Positions 33,801 through 44,500 of a DNA stretch of 64,000 nt are shown piece after piece (positions within the stretch are counted from its first letter, which is position 1; each line of letters opens with the position of its first letter). Position numbers and translations under genes: made by a program. A model generated the notes under the pieces. That model was not told the DNA's origin, did not search any database, and saw nothing but the letters and a program-made list of their open reading frames with translations. Source of the DNA: Mesostigma viride. Lineage: Eukaryota > Streptophyta > Mesostigmatophyceae > Mesostigmatales > Mesostigmataceae. The DNA is taken from positions 1-64,000 of the forward strand of contig RPFO01001685.1 in the NCBI GenBank assembly GCA_009746045.1, given 5' to 3'.

Positions 33801-35047
33801 TGCGTGCTAGGATCAGCCCGGTGACTCTTATCTGACTCCAGCTGTGCAAGAAATGTCGCATGGAAGCCCTTCCCTAGAGTATGATATTCCTGCCACGGCA
33901 GCGCGGTGCTGACAAGCGGTGGCAGATGTGTACCTGTGCCTTGCAGGCCACCGCCCTCTTCCGGGGTTTGTCGGCTGCGGTGGCGAAGGCGGAGGAGGGC
34001 GAAACGCGCGCGTCGGAGCTCAAACACGTTATTGAAGGCACAATCGCAGAGACAACCGGGAAGGTGGACTACATCCAGGTAGGGAGGTGGATGGCATGAT
34101 GGTACGTAGGGAGGTTGACTACATGCAGGTAGGGAGGCAGGTGGGCTACATCTAGGTAGGATTTGGATGACAAGAAGGTAGGAAGGTGGACTACATCCAG
34201 GTAGGTAGGTGGACTATATGCAGGTAGGTGGGGTGGTGGAGTACATGCAAGCAAGTGGGGTGGTGGAGTACATGTAGGTAGGTGGGGTGGTGGACTACAT
34301 GCAGGTACGTGCAGGGGTGGACAACATGCAGGTGGGTTGGGTAGTGGACTACATCCATTAAACACCGCGTGTGTCACCTTGGGAGCCTGCCTTGTATTTG
34401 CAGCCTTGGCCTATTCGTGCCGGCAACGCCATCTCCCTCTTCCATAGTATACGGATGTGCTAGTTGTACAGCTCCGAATGCCACCCCTGATCGGGCGATC
34501 TTGATGGTGCCCAGCAAGGCCAAAAGCATGCTTCGTTGCCCTGGTTGAAAATATCATCGATGGCGTCAGGGTATCTCTATGATGTATATCTTCATGAAGG
34601 GGAAGGCTGACGTGTGCAAACTTCAGTTGATTGAGAGCTGATTTGTAGCAGAGCGATGGAGACATGCTTGCGTCATGACTGAATATGCTTGTCGATATCC
34701 ATGGCCATCCTCCCCATTCTGAGCCATCTCCACCATCTTTGTCTCTCGTTCCGCCCACTTCCTGATGCCCTCCCCGTCCGTATTTCTCTTGGCTGAAAGA
34801 CATGGACATGTCAGGGTCACTGCTGACGCTGCATCATGTTCCATGTGCATGGATGATTCCCTGTTGTGTTGTCTTTGTGTGACGTCCTTGCTTGCAGATT
34901 GTTGACCAGGAAGCCCTTCTTGAGGTGGATGATGTCAGCAAACAGCCCTGTGTAATTGCTGTCGCTGTCAAGTATGGAAAAGTACGGCTGATCGACAACA
35001 TGGAAATCGATGTTGCAAACGCCAAGAAAAGGCTGCGGTCAAGCTAG
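30835..35047 (+). CDS. panC: pantothenate synthetase (pantoate-beta-alanine ligase), five exons
   Basis: It joins pantoate and beta-alanine with ATP to give pantothenate (vitamin B5), the precursor of CoA. Exons: 30835-31110, 31617-31913, 32470-32583, 33947-34078, 34898-35047; all introns are GT-AG and phase 0, giving 322 aa. Exon 2 ends after KRM at 31913, because then [16 protein letters not shown] matches the family; the open frame beyond is intron. Motifs: [10 protein letters not shown] (37-46, the HIGH-like ATP site), [37 protein letters not shown] (K180-D181), and SSRN (216-219, KMSKS-like). No clear targeting peptide is seen, consistent with the cytosolic plant enzyme. Length is slightly above the usual 280-310. 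Intron 3 holds a Penelope-like fragment, intron 4 a junction-derived minisatellite, and the stop codon is the first triplet of a 41-bp repeat. Confidence 0.93.
32660..32830. repeat. about 165-bp dispersed repeat in panC intron 3, copy 1
   Basis: After a TTAATTAATTAA stretch comes a block (GCGTCACGTGGGT...GCCCTAGCTTC...GTGGGCAGGCCAC...CATGGTGC) that recurs at 36940-37110, also after a TTAATTAA stretch. The family is not recognised. It may be the 5' or internal part of one of the LINE units. Confidence 0.6.
33180..33780 (+). mobile_element. Penelope-like 3' end fragment in panC intron 3
   Basis: It aligns with 13600-14132 of the Penelope-like element: TTCTTGGACATTTTGATT, CATGGCCTGGCTGACGTAATGACTG, GTAAACCGTCTAGGTC, GCCAGCCATAA, and the terminal CAGGCTCGAGCTACCATGG...TCTGGCCTGCGCTGGTTGTCTC. 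It lacks coding sequence and lies in the same orientation as panC. Confidence 0.7.
34063..34360 (+). repeat. minisatellite made of copies of the panC exon 4/intron 4 junction
   Basis: The junction GTGGACTACATCCAG|GTAGG (34064-34083) is followed by about nine degenerate copies spaced roughly 24-44 bp apart (34105, 34139, 34183, 34207, 34239, 34263, 34287, 34317, 34341). Most keep GTGGACTACATGCAG|GTAGG-like sequence, so several carry plausible extra 5' splice sites. The array ends in CTACATCCATTAAAC. Confidence 0.8.
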
Positions 35048-35249
35048 GGAACTGGATCCCAGCTGAAGCGAGCTATATTGGGAGATAGGGAACTGGATCC
35101 CAGCTGAAGCGAGCTATATTGGGAGATAGGGAACTGGATCCCAGCTGAAGCGAGCTATATTGGGAGATAGGGAACTGGATCCCAGCTGAAGCGAGCTGTA
35201 TTGGGAGATAGGGAACTGGATCCCAGCTGAAGCGAGCTATATTGGGAGA
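35045..35249 (+). repeat. 41-bp minisatellite starting at the panC stop codon
   Basis: Five near-identical 41-bp units begin at 35045, 35086, 35127, 35168 and 35209, each starting TAGGGAACTGGATCCC. The first TAG is the panC stop codon. The unit contains short palindromes (GGGAACTGGATCCC). It probably lies in the 3' UTR. Confidence 0.9.
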
Positions 35250-35411
35250 GCACTTGAGGACATTAGTATACGTGGCCCCATAAGCAGTTGATCTTTGCTA
35301 TAGTGCTGCATATGCACAAATGCACGAGACAGTGAAGCATGGAAGGTGCATGCTCATGTGCAATCTTGAGCTACTTCTAAAGATGAGTATGCTTGATTCA
35401 TGAGTTATGTA

Positions 35412-36423
35412 CCTCGGCATGCCATATATTACCAGCATCATTAAGCAGCGGTGCCTGCAGCTAGTAGGGCACTTAGCTCGCACCAACCAGGTAGACACAT
35501 CACGTGCCCCCCCCGCGGGACTGCGCCCAGCTCAGCCTGGCCGGCACCAACTTATGTGGGCCGGGCCCCGCAAAGCTAGACGCAGCAAAGCCCGCACCTT
35601 CAGAGAACAGCTAGTAGAGGACATGGGGGGGCTAGGTCTCTCCGTGATATGGAACAAGATGATGGACAAGGCCAAGTGGGCCCAGGCCATAGAGGACAAC
35701 GAACCCCCTCCCGTGGGGAAACGCCCGCGTGTTTGCAAACGCGGGAAGCACGCTAGACAGGACCCCTAGGGTAGAGAGCTTAGATATAATAGAGTTGCCT
35801 TGATGTTGTAGATAGATTAGACCGGTAGGATTGCGTGTCCCCATCCATCCATCCATCCATCCATCCATCCATCCATCCATCCATCCATCCATCCATCCAT
35901 CCATCCATCCATCCATCCATCCATCCATCCATCCATCCATCCATCCATCCATCCATCCATCCATCCATCCATCCATCCATCCATCCATCCATCCATCCAT
36001 CCATCCATCCATCCATCCATCCATCCATCCATCCATCCATCCATCCATCCATCCATCCATCCATCCATCCATCCATCCATCCATCCATGGATCCATCCAT
36101 CCATCCATCCATCCATCCATCCATCCATCCATCCATCCATCCATCCATCCATCCATCCATCCATCCATCCATCCATCCATCCATCCATCCATCCATCCAT
36201 CCATCCATCCATCCATCCATCCATCCATCCATCCATCCATCCATCCATCCATCCATCCATCCATCCATCCATCCATCCATCCATCCATCCATCCATCCAT
36301 CCATCCATCCATCCATCCATCCATCCATCCATCGGGGTTAATGCTCCGTGACTCCCCAACGGGAGCACGAGTTTAATTAATTAATTAATTAATTAATTAA
36401 TTAATTAATTAATTAATTAATGG
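35412..36423 (+). pseudogene. LINE-A endonuclease-RT unit, 5'-truncated, with target duplication
   Basis: It is flanked by GTTATGTA at 35404-35411 and 36424-36431. It carries only the C-terminal part of the LINE ORF, in one intact frame to a stop at 35767-35769 (QLVGHLARTNQVDTS...[21 protein letters not shown]). A short 3' UTR follows, then the CCAT array, GGGGTTAATGCTCCGTGA, the hairpin CTCCCCAACGGGAG and a long (TTAA)n tail. The hairpin and tail are the same as in the ORF1-only A units, though the rest of the UTR is unrelated. Confidence 0.85.
35841..36333. repeat. (CCAT)n array of about 123 units inside the LINE-A 3' UTR
   Basis: An almost pure CCAT run with a single interruption (CCATGGATCC) near 36087. 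Other LINE-A ends carry only a few CCAT/GATG units at the same place (14966-14985, 39784-39800, 45160-45175), so this copy expanded. The HPSI and MDGW frames across it are repeat products. Confidence 0.97.
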
Positions 36424-36477
36424 GTTATGTATCTATCAAAACATATGCATAAACTAGATATCGATCAATTGGCATGC

Positions 36478-36735
36478 AGTTTCAGACGGGGCCCCCCCGC
36501 GGGACTAGCTGCGCTCAGCTCAGCCTGGCCGGCAGGTCTCCTTACGTGGGCCGCCGGGCCCCGCAATGCTAGACGCCGCAAGGCCCGCACCTTCAAAGAA
36601 CAGCTAGTAGAGGACATGGCCGGGGGGCCTATCTAAGGCCTATCCGTGATTTGAAACAAGATGATGGACAAGGCCAAGTGGGCCCAGGTCATAGAGGACA
36701 ACGAACCCCCTCCCGTGGGGTAGCGCCCGCGCCTG
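36478..36735 (+). mobile_element. LINE-A coding fragment
   Basis: It matches the C-terminal coding part at 35505-35730 (ARRRKARTFKEQLVEDM..., then MMDKAKWAQ), with frameshifts. It has no 3' UTR or tail of its own. No target duplication was found. Confidence 0.65.
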
Positions 36736-36939
36736 CCAAGGAGCTTGAATTCGAGTCATCAGTCATGCCAGGGGAACGGGGCTGCCGTCCAGGGCAGCAA
36801 GATCGAGAAGGGTGCCAGCTGGCCAGGTGGGTGATCGGTGGTACGTCCCAGCTCGGAGAAGCCAATAGCCACATGTGACCTCCGTTTTCTTGCATGCTGA
36901 CCATATTAATTAATTAATTAATTCATTAGTTAGTTAATT

Positions 36940-37110
36940 AGCTTGCACGTGAAGTACTCAGCGTCACGTGGGTGCCAATACAGCGTAAAGGATCCCTAAT
37001 TACCTTGTATACACAATTAACGAGAAGGAGGGAGGACGCCCTAGCTTCTCTCACTGCCGCAAGTGGGCAGGCCACAGACGGACGGCGCTCTCTCCACAAC
37101 ATGGTGCCGG
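36940..37110. repeat. about 165-bp dispersed repeat, copy 2
   Basis: Second copy of the block at 32660-32830, with small indels. Here it is directly followed by the triplicated ORF1-only A 3' UTR, which hints that it may belong to that unit. Confidence 0.6.
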
Positions 37111-37129
37111 GGCGCAACACTGTGGTGCA

Positions 37130-38395
37130 AAATTAGTCACTTAACTTGTATGTCCCGTGTGAGCATTGTGCACATTGCTACTGGTATCCATGCTACGTCC
37201 TGGCTATGCCCAGATTACTTGCCCACGCTCCTTGTTATTATGACATGCTCACATGGGTCTTATTGCACCCACAGATCCTGCCAGATCGTTAAGCGTGTCC
37301 GATTGCAGCTGTTTCATGCCTTTGGCATGAAGGATCGGAAAGGGGGTCTCTGCCCTTTCTCCTCATGTTGTGTGCACACACACAAAGGTAGCCTAGTCCT
37401 TGTACAGCCATGCATGCTACGCCCTGGCTATGCCCATTTACTTGCCCACGCTCCTTGTTAAATTATGACATGCTCACATGGGTCTTATTGCACCCACAGA
37501 TCCTGCCGGATCGTTAAGCTGTCCGATTGCAGCTGTTTCATGCCTTTGGCATGAAGGATCGGATTAAGGGGGTCTCTGCCCTTTCTCCTCATGTTGTGTG
37601 CGCACACATGCACACACAGGTTTCACCTTTGCGGCGTGCCAAATCAGAATATACGCTAGCTTGGCTGATCTCGATAGTACCGGCTACGCCCCCTTCTAAT
37701 AAAGAAGGTTCCAGCCGTGTTCAGCCCGGCGTCTCACGTTGCGAGACTGAACAAGTCTCGCGTGCAGACACGTGTGTAGTACTCCTACACACACGTACAG
37801 ATCTCGAATGATTTATCTAGTAGTACCTAATCCGAAAGGCTTGCATCACTCCCCGGAAAGGAGAACTTTTGCGGATCGATGACTGTAGGTGTAAGCTGGC
37901 GATGCCCTAGGATCCGGAGACGTCCGTCCTATAATAGTCAGCGAAAGTTGGTGCGAGAGGTCCCCAGTTCGATTCCGGTCGGATTCATTTGCAGATCGCG
38001 TTTTCCGCGTTTTCCGCGGACCGGCACTGAACGCAAATGGTTTTCACCTTTGCGGCGTGCCAAATCAGAACACACAGGTAGTAGCCTAGTCCTTAAGTAC
38101 AGCCATGCATGCTACGTCTTGGCTATGCCCAGATTATACTTGCCCACGCTCCGCCTTGTTATGACATGCTCACATGGGTCTTATATTGCATCCACAGATA
38201 CTGCCGCCTGCCGGATCGTTTAGCGTGTCCGATTGCAGCTGTGGCATGCCTTTGGCATGAAGGAGAAAGGGGGTCTCTGCTCTTTCTCCTGTTGTGCACA
38301 CATGCACAGGGATTAAAAGCACAAGTTTCGGTGCTACGTGACTCCCCAACGGGAGCACGAGTTTAAAATTAATTTTAAATAATTTTAATCCAGGG
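37130..38395 (+). mobile_element. ORF1-only LINE-A 3' UTR present as three tandem units
   Basis: Three consecutive units, about 37140-37395, 37396-37620 and 38071-38330, repeat the 3' UTR landmarks: GCTATGCCC, GACATGCTCACATGGGTCTTA, GATCCTGCC(G/A)GATCGTT, GTCCGATTGCAGCTGT, CATGCCTTTGGCATG and GGGGTCTCTGC. Only the last has the terminal hairpin CTCCCCAACGGGAG and tail. The SINE-like element 37621-38070 inserted between units two and three. Units differ mainly by short insertions. Confidence 0.7.
37621..38070 (+). mobile_element. SINE-like element with tRNA-like segment, copy A
   Basis: A 450-bp insert with 8-bp target duplication CACACAGG (37613-37620, 38071-38078). The first and last 29 bp are an exact direct repeat beginning TTTCACCTTTGCGGCG. 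Internally, a B-box-like GTTCGATTCC is preceded by a weak A-box-like TATAATAGTCAGCG and followed by TCGGATT. That heptamer can pair with GATCCGG 68 bases upstream, or with AATCCGA further up, giving a tRNA-length (about 75 nt) module. The paired T-stem is imperfect. It has no coding sequence. A second copy is at 63051-63445. Confidence 0.65.
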
Positions 38396-38481
38396 ACGTG
38401 AGCACACACATGTGGCGTTCACATGCATGTGTACACGTGAGGAGCAAATACTAGAGTATCGTACATGCATATGTCATTTGA

Positions 38482-39490
38482 CCTGGTTACCGCCTTGCCG
38501 ACCTGATTTATGCGGATGATACCACCCTCATCGAGAGCCCCGAGCACATTCAGACCTGGCTCAGTGGACTGCCTGGGCCTGGAGGCGCGGGCGGTGGGGC
38601 TGGAGATTAGTGTCAAAACTGAGGCGATGGTGATAGGGGCATCCAGTAAACCACCGCTGCCGCGCCTGCTCGACGGGACGGAGGTCCCGCTTCAAGTTGT
38701 TGGGGAGCTGGCTTCCTGACACCGCCGACGATGTGGACACCCGCATCGGCCTTGCCTGGGCCAAGCTCCGTTCGCTCACACCCTACTGGCGCTCGAAGGG
38801 CCTTAACGGGCACCGCAAGCGCATGCTCTTCAAGGTCCTCGTCCTCACGGTGCTCACGTATGGCGCCGAGGCGTGGACCCTCACACCCAAACTGGCAGCT
38901 CGGCTCGACGGCACAGTTTACAGGATGCTCCGGCAGGTCCTTAATGTAGGTTTTTCCGAGCGTCCGTCATCAGAGTCTTTGTATCATGGCATGCCTCGTG
39001 TTTCGGACGAGATTAGGCAGCGTAGGATAGCATTTGTAGGACACCTTGCACGCACCAGCCAGGTCGACACCACCCTCGGTCTGGCCGGCCCCAGCGGCTT
39101 GGACAGCCAGGGCGGCACATTCTGACCTGGCCTGGCCCCAAGGACATTCCCAAAAGGGTAGGGAAACCTGTCACGAACTACGTTCAGATGTTGCTGGACG
39201 ACCTAGTGGTCCCAGCCCAGTTTGAGCACCGCATCCACTCTCTCTCCCGTCTTTGGACTGCCATGCAGGACAAGACGCGGTGGAAGAAGATTGTCAAGGC
39301 GCACACGCCCGACCCTGTGGGCAAGCCACCTCCCCCAAGCGGAGGAGGCGTTTTGATGAGTAGTGCAGTTAGGATTTTCTAGATAGAGTTAGGATCGTTC
39401 GATCACGCGGCTTCCCATTCATCATGAAATATGTGCTACATGACCTCCCCACGGAGGCATGTGATAATTTAATTTAATTTAATTTTTTTA
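38482..39490 (+). pseudogene. LINE-B endonuclease-RT unit, 5'-truncated, with target duplication
   Basis: It is flanked by ATGTCATTTGA at 38471-38481 and 39491-39501. The fragment begins just before the RT YADD motif (DLIYADDTTLIESPE), then TVLTYGAEAWTLTPKL and RIAFVGHLARTSQVDT, with several frameshifts, to a C-terminal PPPSGG-type end near 39355. The 3' UTR ends ATATGTGCTACATGACCTCCCCACGG, with hairpin CCTCC-CCAC-GGAGG, and a TTTAA-repeat tail. Confidence 0.8.
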
Positions 39491-39739
39491 ATGTCATTTG
39501 AGAGGGAAACGGTGCATGGCATGTACTAGATCGTCGCATCGAAGGCCGCATGGCCGGTTGTCTGTCTCTCGAGGACTCGCTCCACACTGGATGAGGACTT
39601 GATCGACCCTGGCCCAGCAACAACGGCGACCCGAGCTATTAATTAATTAATTGAACTCGTGCTCCCGTTACATGCAGGGGAGTCATGGAGATGCAGTGAG
39701 CACCAATCAAGGTGGCACTTTCAATATTAATTAATTAAT

Positions 39740-40610
39740 TAATTAGACTCGTGCTCCCGTTGGGGAGTCACGGAGCATTAACCCCGATGGATGGGTGGGT
39801 GCAACATTCCTACCGGTCTAATCTATCTACATTGGCTACATACTACATCTATCTAACACTTTTAATATATATCCCTGTATGTGTGTGCACAACAGGAAGT
39901 TCTAAAGCTAGGGCAGAGACCCCAGGCTCAATCTTTCTCCTTCATGCCAGAGGCATGCCACAGCTGCAATCGGACACGTTAGATGATCCGGCTTGCAAGT
40001 TCTGTGGGTGCAATATGACCCACCATATATGAGCATAGCCAGGACGTACGTTGCATGGCTGTACAAGGACTAATTAATTAATTAGACAAGGACTAAGCTA
40101 AGATTAAGGCTACGGCTGGTTGTGTAACGTACGTGTGTTAGCGGTGCACGTGACTAGGTATCCAGTGGCACAGCTAGGCAAACATTCTAGGCTTGGCTGC
40201 CATGGCGGCAGTGACTACCAATGGATACATGCAAGCTAGGGCTATTCAAGCTATTCTAGCCCGCAGGGGGCGCCCACATCTTGTGGTTGATCATCAGGTC
40301 CAGGGCTGGCCGCCCCTCCGGTACACCTTGCATGGGCTTCACTTCTGGGGGTCCTGCTTGTGGCGGATCGAGGTATTCCGGCCACAGGTCGCGTCGCTGC
40401 TGGTGCTGGGCGGGGGGTCAGGTCGTCGTCCAGCGTCCAGGTGAGGTCGTGCAACCTCTTGCGACGATAAAGGAACCGCTGCTTGTCCTCACCGGGATCG
40501 AGGAAAAGGTGAGTAGGACTGGTGGGGGAGCCGCCTTGTCCCGAGCTAGACTGTGGGGAGTGCGGTGGCACCCACCCAGTACACCTACCAGGCCCATGAG
40601 GGTATTTTAA
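39740..40610 (-). mobile_element. LINE-A end joined to an ORF1-only LINE-A unit
   Basis: On the minus strand the right part (40260-40610) encodes the C-terminal half of the ORF1-like protein with one frameshift (QRFLYRRKRLHDLTWTLDDDLTP, then LDLMINHKMWAPPAG and stop near 40258). It is followed by its 3' UTR down to about 39880. The last part, 39745-39860, instead matches the endonuclease-RT unit's end (ACCGGTAGGA, CCAT units, hairpin, TTAA tail). The two end types thus appear fused or nested here. A second degenerate hairpin block lies at 39655-39710. Confidence 0.6.
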
Positions 40611-40617
40611 AGGAGCT

Positions 40618-41290
40618 GCTCCTTCAGCTCGTCGGCAAGGGTGGTTGCCGTCTCCGGCACCTGGCTTCTGGCCGGGGGAAGCGACGCAGCACCAGGTGCC
40701 CGGCATGCAGTCGCGGCGACGCGAGCTATGGCCGACCTGCCTTCAGCTCCGGCAGCTAGAGCGCAGGGGGCCGGGAAACCGGTAGACTGGAGGGGGGCGG
40801 TCATCCACGTCGACCACAAGCCCTGGCAGGCACCCCCTGCCACCCCAGCAACCTCAGTCTAGGGAATATATTACAGTAGTGCAGATCAGTTAGGCTTAGC
40901 TTAGCGCGTGGCCTACGCGCATGTGCGCCCATTTAATGGCCCCCATGGATGATGCCTTAAGAATTCAGCCAACCTATGCCTATAATGGGACTCCCCATGG
41001 ATGGATGCTGCATTAAGAATTTAGCCAAGCTCTGCCTGTATGATGCAGAGAGTCACTCTCTGATGAGAAGCCATGCCCTAGCTTTTGTATAGCCATGATG
41101 ATCTTCCACCCCATGCCAGGCCCCCTTGTGCTCTGAGAGATCATCATTGGTGGTGCAGGTGCCCTAATTGGTGCACCTAGCTCGAGCAGCTGCCTAGGTG
41201 TAGTTTACATCCCTACGCTTGCAGGAAGTATCCCAGAATACATGCCGGCCCTTCTTGCCATACATGCCGGCCCTTCTCAGGGATATTAAA
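40618..41290 (+). mobile_element. ORF1-only LINE-B unit, partial
   Basis: The plus strand gives the ORF1-like C-terminus (ELWPTCLQLRQ..., KPVDWRGAVIHVDHKPWQAPPATPATSV, stop at 40861). The same 3' UTR as 59702-60140 (inverted) follows: GAGAAGCCATGCCCTAGCT, TTGTATAGC, GGTGGTGCAGGTGCCCTA and TGCAGGAAGTA. The end runs into the AATTA-type tail of the next unit. Frames are broken. Confidence 0.65.
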
Positions 41291-41594
41291 TTAAAATTAA
41301 ATTAAATTATAACATGCCTCCGACGTTGGGAGATCATGTAGCACATATTCCTTGATGGATGGGTACGTGGAGTGGAGGAAGCCGCGTAATCGAATTACTA
41401 ACCTAACTCTATAAGCTATCTAGTCTAGAAAATCCTAACTACACTACTCAGCAAAACGCCCCTTCCTCTTAGGGGGGCCGGGGTGGCGCTTGCAAGCCCA
41501 CAGGGGCTGGCGTGTGAGCCTTGACAATCTTCTTCCACCGCGTCTTAATTGTATAATTCTGCATGGCAGTCCAAAGTTAAAGGAGAGAGAGTGG
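41283..41594 (-). mobile_element. LINE-B 3' end fragment
   Basis: In minus orientation it has a TTTAA-type tail, hairpin CTCCCAACG...GGAGG, the ATGTGCTACATGATC block, and the last coding segment (lysine-rich end, TTGACAATCTTCTTCCACCGCG). Its 5' end abuts the tail of the larger LINE-B copy that starts at 41595. Confidence 0.65.
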
Positions 41595-44500
41595 ATTAAA
41601 TTAAATTAAATTAAATTAAATTAAATTAAATTAAATTATAACATAACATGCCTCCGTTGGGAGATCATGTAGCGCACATATTCCATGATGGGTGGGTGGA
41701 GTGGATCGAGGAAGCCGCGTAATCGAACTAACCTATTATACTCTATTAAGCTATCTAGTCTAGAAAAAGCCTAACTACACTACTCATCAAAACGCCTCCT
41801 CCTCTTGGGGGGAGGTGGCTTGCCCACAGGGTCTGGCGTGTGAGCGCCTTGACAAGGGTCTGGCGTGTGAGGCGCCGGCCTTGACAATCTGCTGCCACCA
41901 CGTCTTGTTCTGCATGGCAGTCCAAAGAAGGGAGAGAGAGGGGATGCCGTGTTCCGAAACTGCATGCCGGGCTGGGACCACTATAGGTCGTCCAGCAACA
42001 TCTGGATGTAGTTCGTGACAGGTTTCCCTACCCTTTTGGGAATGCCCTTGGGGCCAGGCCAGGTCAGAATGTGCCGCCCTGGCTGGCCAAGCCGCTGGGG
42101 CCTGCCAGACCAAGGGCGGTGTCGACCTGGCTGCATGGTACGAGCAAGGTGTCCTACAAATGCTATCCTACGACCTACGCTGCCTAATTTCGTCCCAAAT
42201 ACGAGGCATACCATGATACAAAGACTCTAATGACGGGCGCTGGGAAAACCCTACGTTAAGAACCTGTCGCAGCATATCCTGTAAACCGTGCCGTTGAGCC
42301 TGGCTGCCAGTGTGGGTGTGAGTGTCCACGCCTCGGCGCCATACGTGAGCACCGTGAGGACGAGGACCTTGAAGAGCATGCGCTTGCGGTGCTCGCCCAG
42401 GCCCTTCGAGCGCCAGTAGGTGTTGAGCGAACAGAGCCTGGCCCAGCTAGGCCAGGCCGATCGATGCGGGTGTCCACATCGTCTGCAGTGCATGTCAGGG
42501 AGCCAACTCCCCAACAGTTTGAAGCGATCGCGGAACGGGACCTCTGTCCCGTCGAGCAGGCGCGGCATGCAGCGGTGGTGTACTGCATGGAGGCCCCAAT
42601 CACCATCGCCTCAGTTTTGACATGAATCTCCAACCCCACCGCCCTCGCCTCCAGGCCCAGACTGTCACTGAGGATCAGGCCCAGTCAGGTCTGAATGTGC
42701 TCGGGGCGCGCGATGAGGGTGATGTCATCCGCATAAATCAGGTCGGCCAGGCGGTATAGCCAGGTTTAACCCCGCCATGCGCGCTCTCCTGTCACGACCT
42801 ACATCCAGATGTTGCTGGGCGACCTAGTGGTCCCAGCCCAGTTTGAGCACCGCATCCACTCTCTCTCCCGTCTAATTTGGACTGCCATATGCAGGACAAG
42901 ACGCGGTGGAAGAAGATTGTGAAGGCGCGCACACGCCCAACCCTGTGGGCAAGCCCCCTCCCCCCAAGCGGAGGCGGCGTTTTGATCGGAGTAGTGTAGT
43001 TAGGATTTTCTAGATAGCTTTGAGTTCTAACTCAAAGGATAGTTCGATCACGCGGCTTCCTCCACCCCATCCATCATGGAATATGTGCTACATGAGCTCC
43101 CCACGGAGGCATGTTATAATTTAATGCGCGCTCTCGTTAAGGATGTCCGGCAAGCCGGGCTCAATTAAACCCAGTAAAGCGCGCACGTGCCCGGCGCATA
43201 TGACCTGGTCCACGACAATAATGATCAGGTATGGGGATCGACAGGACACAACCTTGCCACACCCCGTGGTGAAGGGGGAATGGTGGGGTCCGGTGCCTTC
43301 CGCATGCAGTCCGCACTACTGCCTGTGAGCCCTCATACAGTCGGCGAATATGGCAGCAATAAACGCTGGTGGTACCCAATCCAGAGCTAGGATGGCCCGA
43401 AAGAGCCTCCCAGAGGACCGTGTCGAAGGCCTTGTTGATATATAGTCAACAAAAATGAAGACCAGCGGCAAACTGTCAGGGCAACGGCGACGCACCTCCT
43501 CCATCAACCGGCGCGCGACAAACACAGCCATGACAGTGTTACGACCACGACGGAAACCCATCTGAGACTCAGCCAGGTGTGGGTCCAGCGCGGCGCGGAG
43601 CCTGTGCAGCATCATGCGCATGAAGACCTTCAGCGCGGCGCTCCGTGGAGGCAGACACCCCGGTAGTTACCGGGGTCAGCAGCAGAGCCCTTCTTGTACA
43701 GCATGACGCGGATGGCCGTCTGCCACTCAGCAGGCGGATCGAGGCTCGTCAGAAAGCAGGACACAGTTGCAGAACGCCAGCAGAAGATCCCTAACCGCCG
43801 GGTCAGGGGTCTTAGCTCAGCAGAAAGCTGGTGGTCGGCACCGACCGCCGCGTCGTACCGCAGGCGAGCAAGGGCGCCGTCCAATTCCTTCAAAGTGAAG
43901 GGGTGGACGACGTCGTCGGTGACAAGGCAGCCCTCCTGCAAGGCGGGGACTTGGTAGTCCGCGGCCGAGGCCGGAGGGAGGCGCTGGCGGCGGCGGGGGT
44001 CCGGCAACCCCGAGGCGGGCGGCCGTCTCGGGGTGAAGCGGCGGAGGGGGCGCGCGAGCCCCACCGGTCAAGGAAAACTTGTGGGCCAACCAGCGGTCAA
44101 GGCTGACCGGCGCCGTGCCGTCCCCCGTGTGCTCCACCGGGGTGCGCTGCCGCCGGCCGCCGAGCCGGTCGAGTTGGTACCACATGTCCTTGCCCTGGTT
44201 GCGAGCCTGGCAGGCCTTGGCATCCGCGATGCACTGGGCCGCCTCCGCGTCCTGAGCGTGCTCGTAGGCCTCCACGAGGGCGGCCTTGAGCACTGGTTTC
44301 TGCAGCGGGTCCCGGTTACGCTTGAGGTGGTGCCGGGCGGCCAAGACCTTGGGGTCCTGGCGGTAGAACGGGCCGGGGCGGCGGCGGGGCATGACCGGCA
44401 GGTGCCGGGCCGCCAGCAACGGGGCACGGGCCGCAAAGCCCGCAAGAATGGCGGCATTGGGGGCACCTGTGTCCAGCTCGTCGACGTCTGCCCGGGCGTC

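Noticed and set aside
35632-36376. MDGW and HPSI repeat reading frames
   Set aside because: Arise from the CCAT tetranucleotide array inside a LINE 3' UTR; not genes.
37930-38010. Functional tRNA gene
   Set aside because: The B box is good, but the T-stem is mismatched, no clear anticodon arm forms and the same segment sits in a second mobile copy; treated as tRNA-like part of a repeat.
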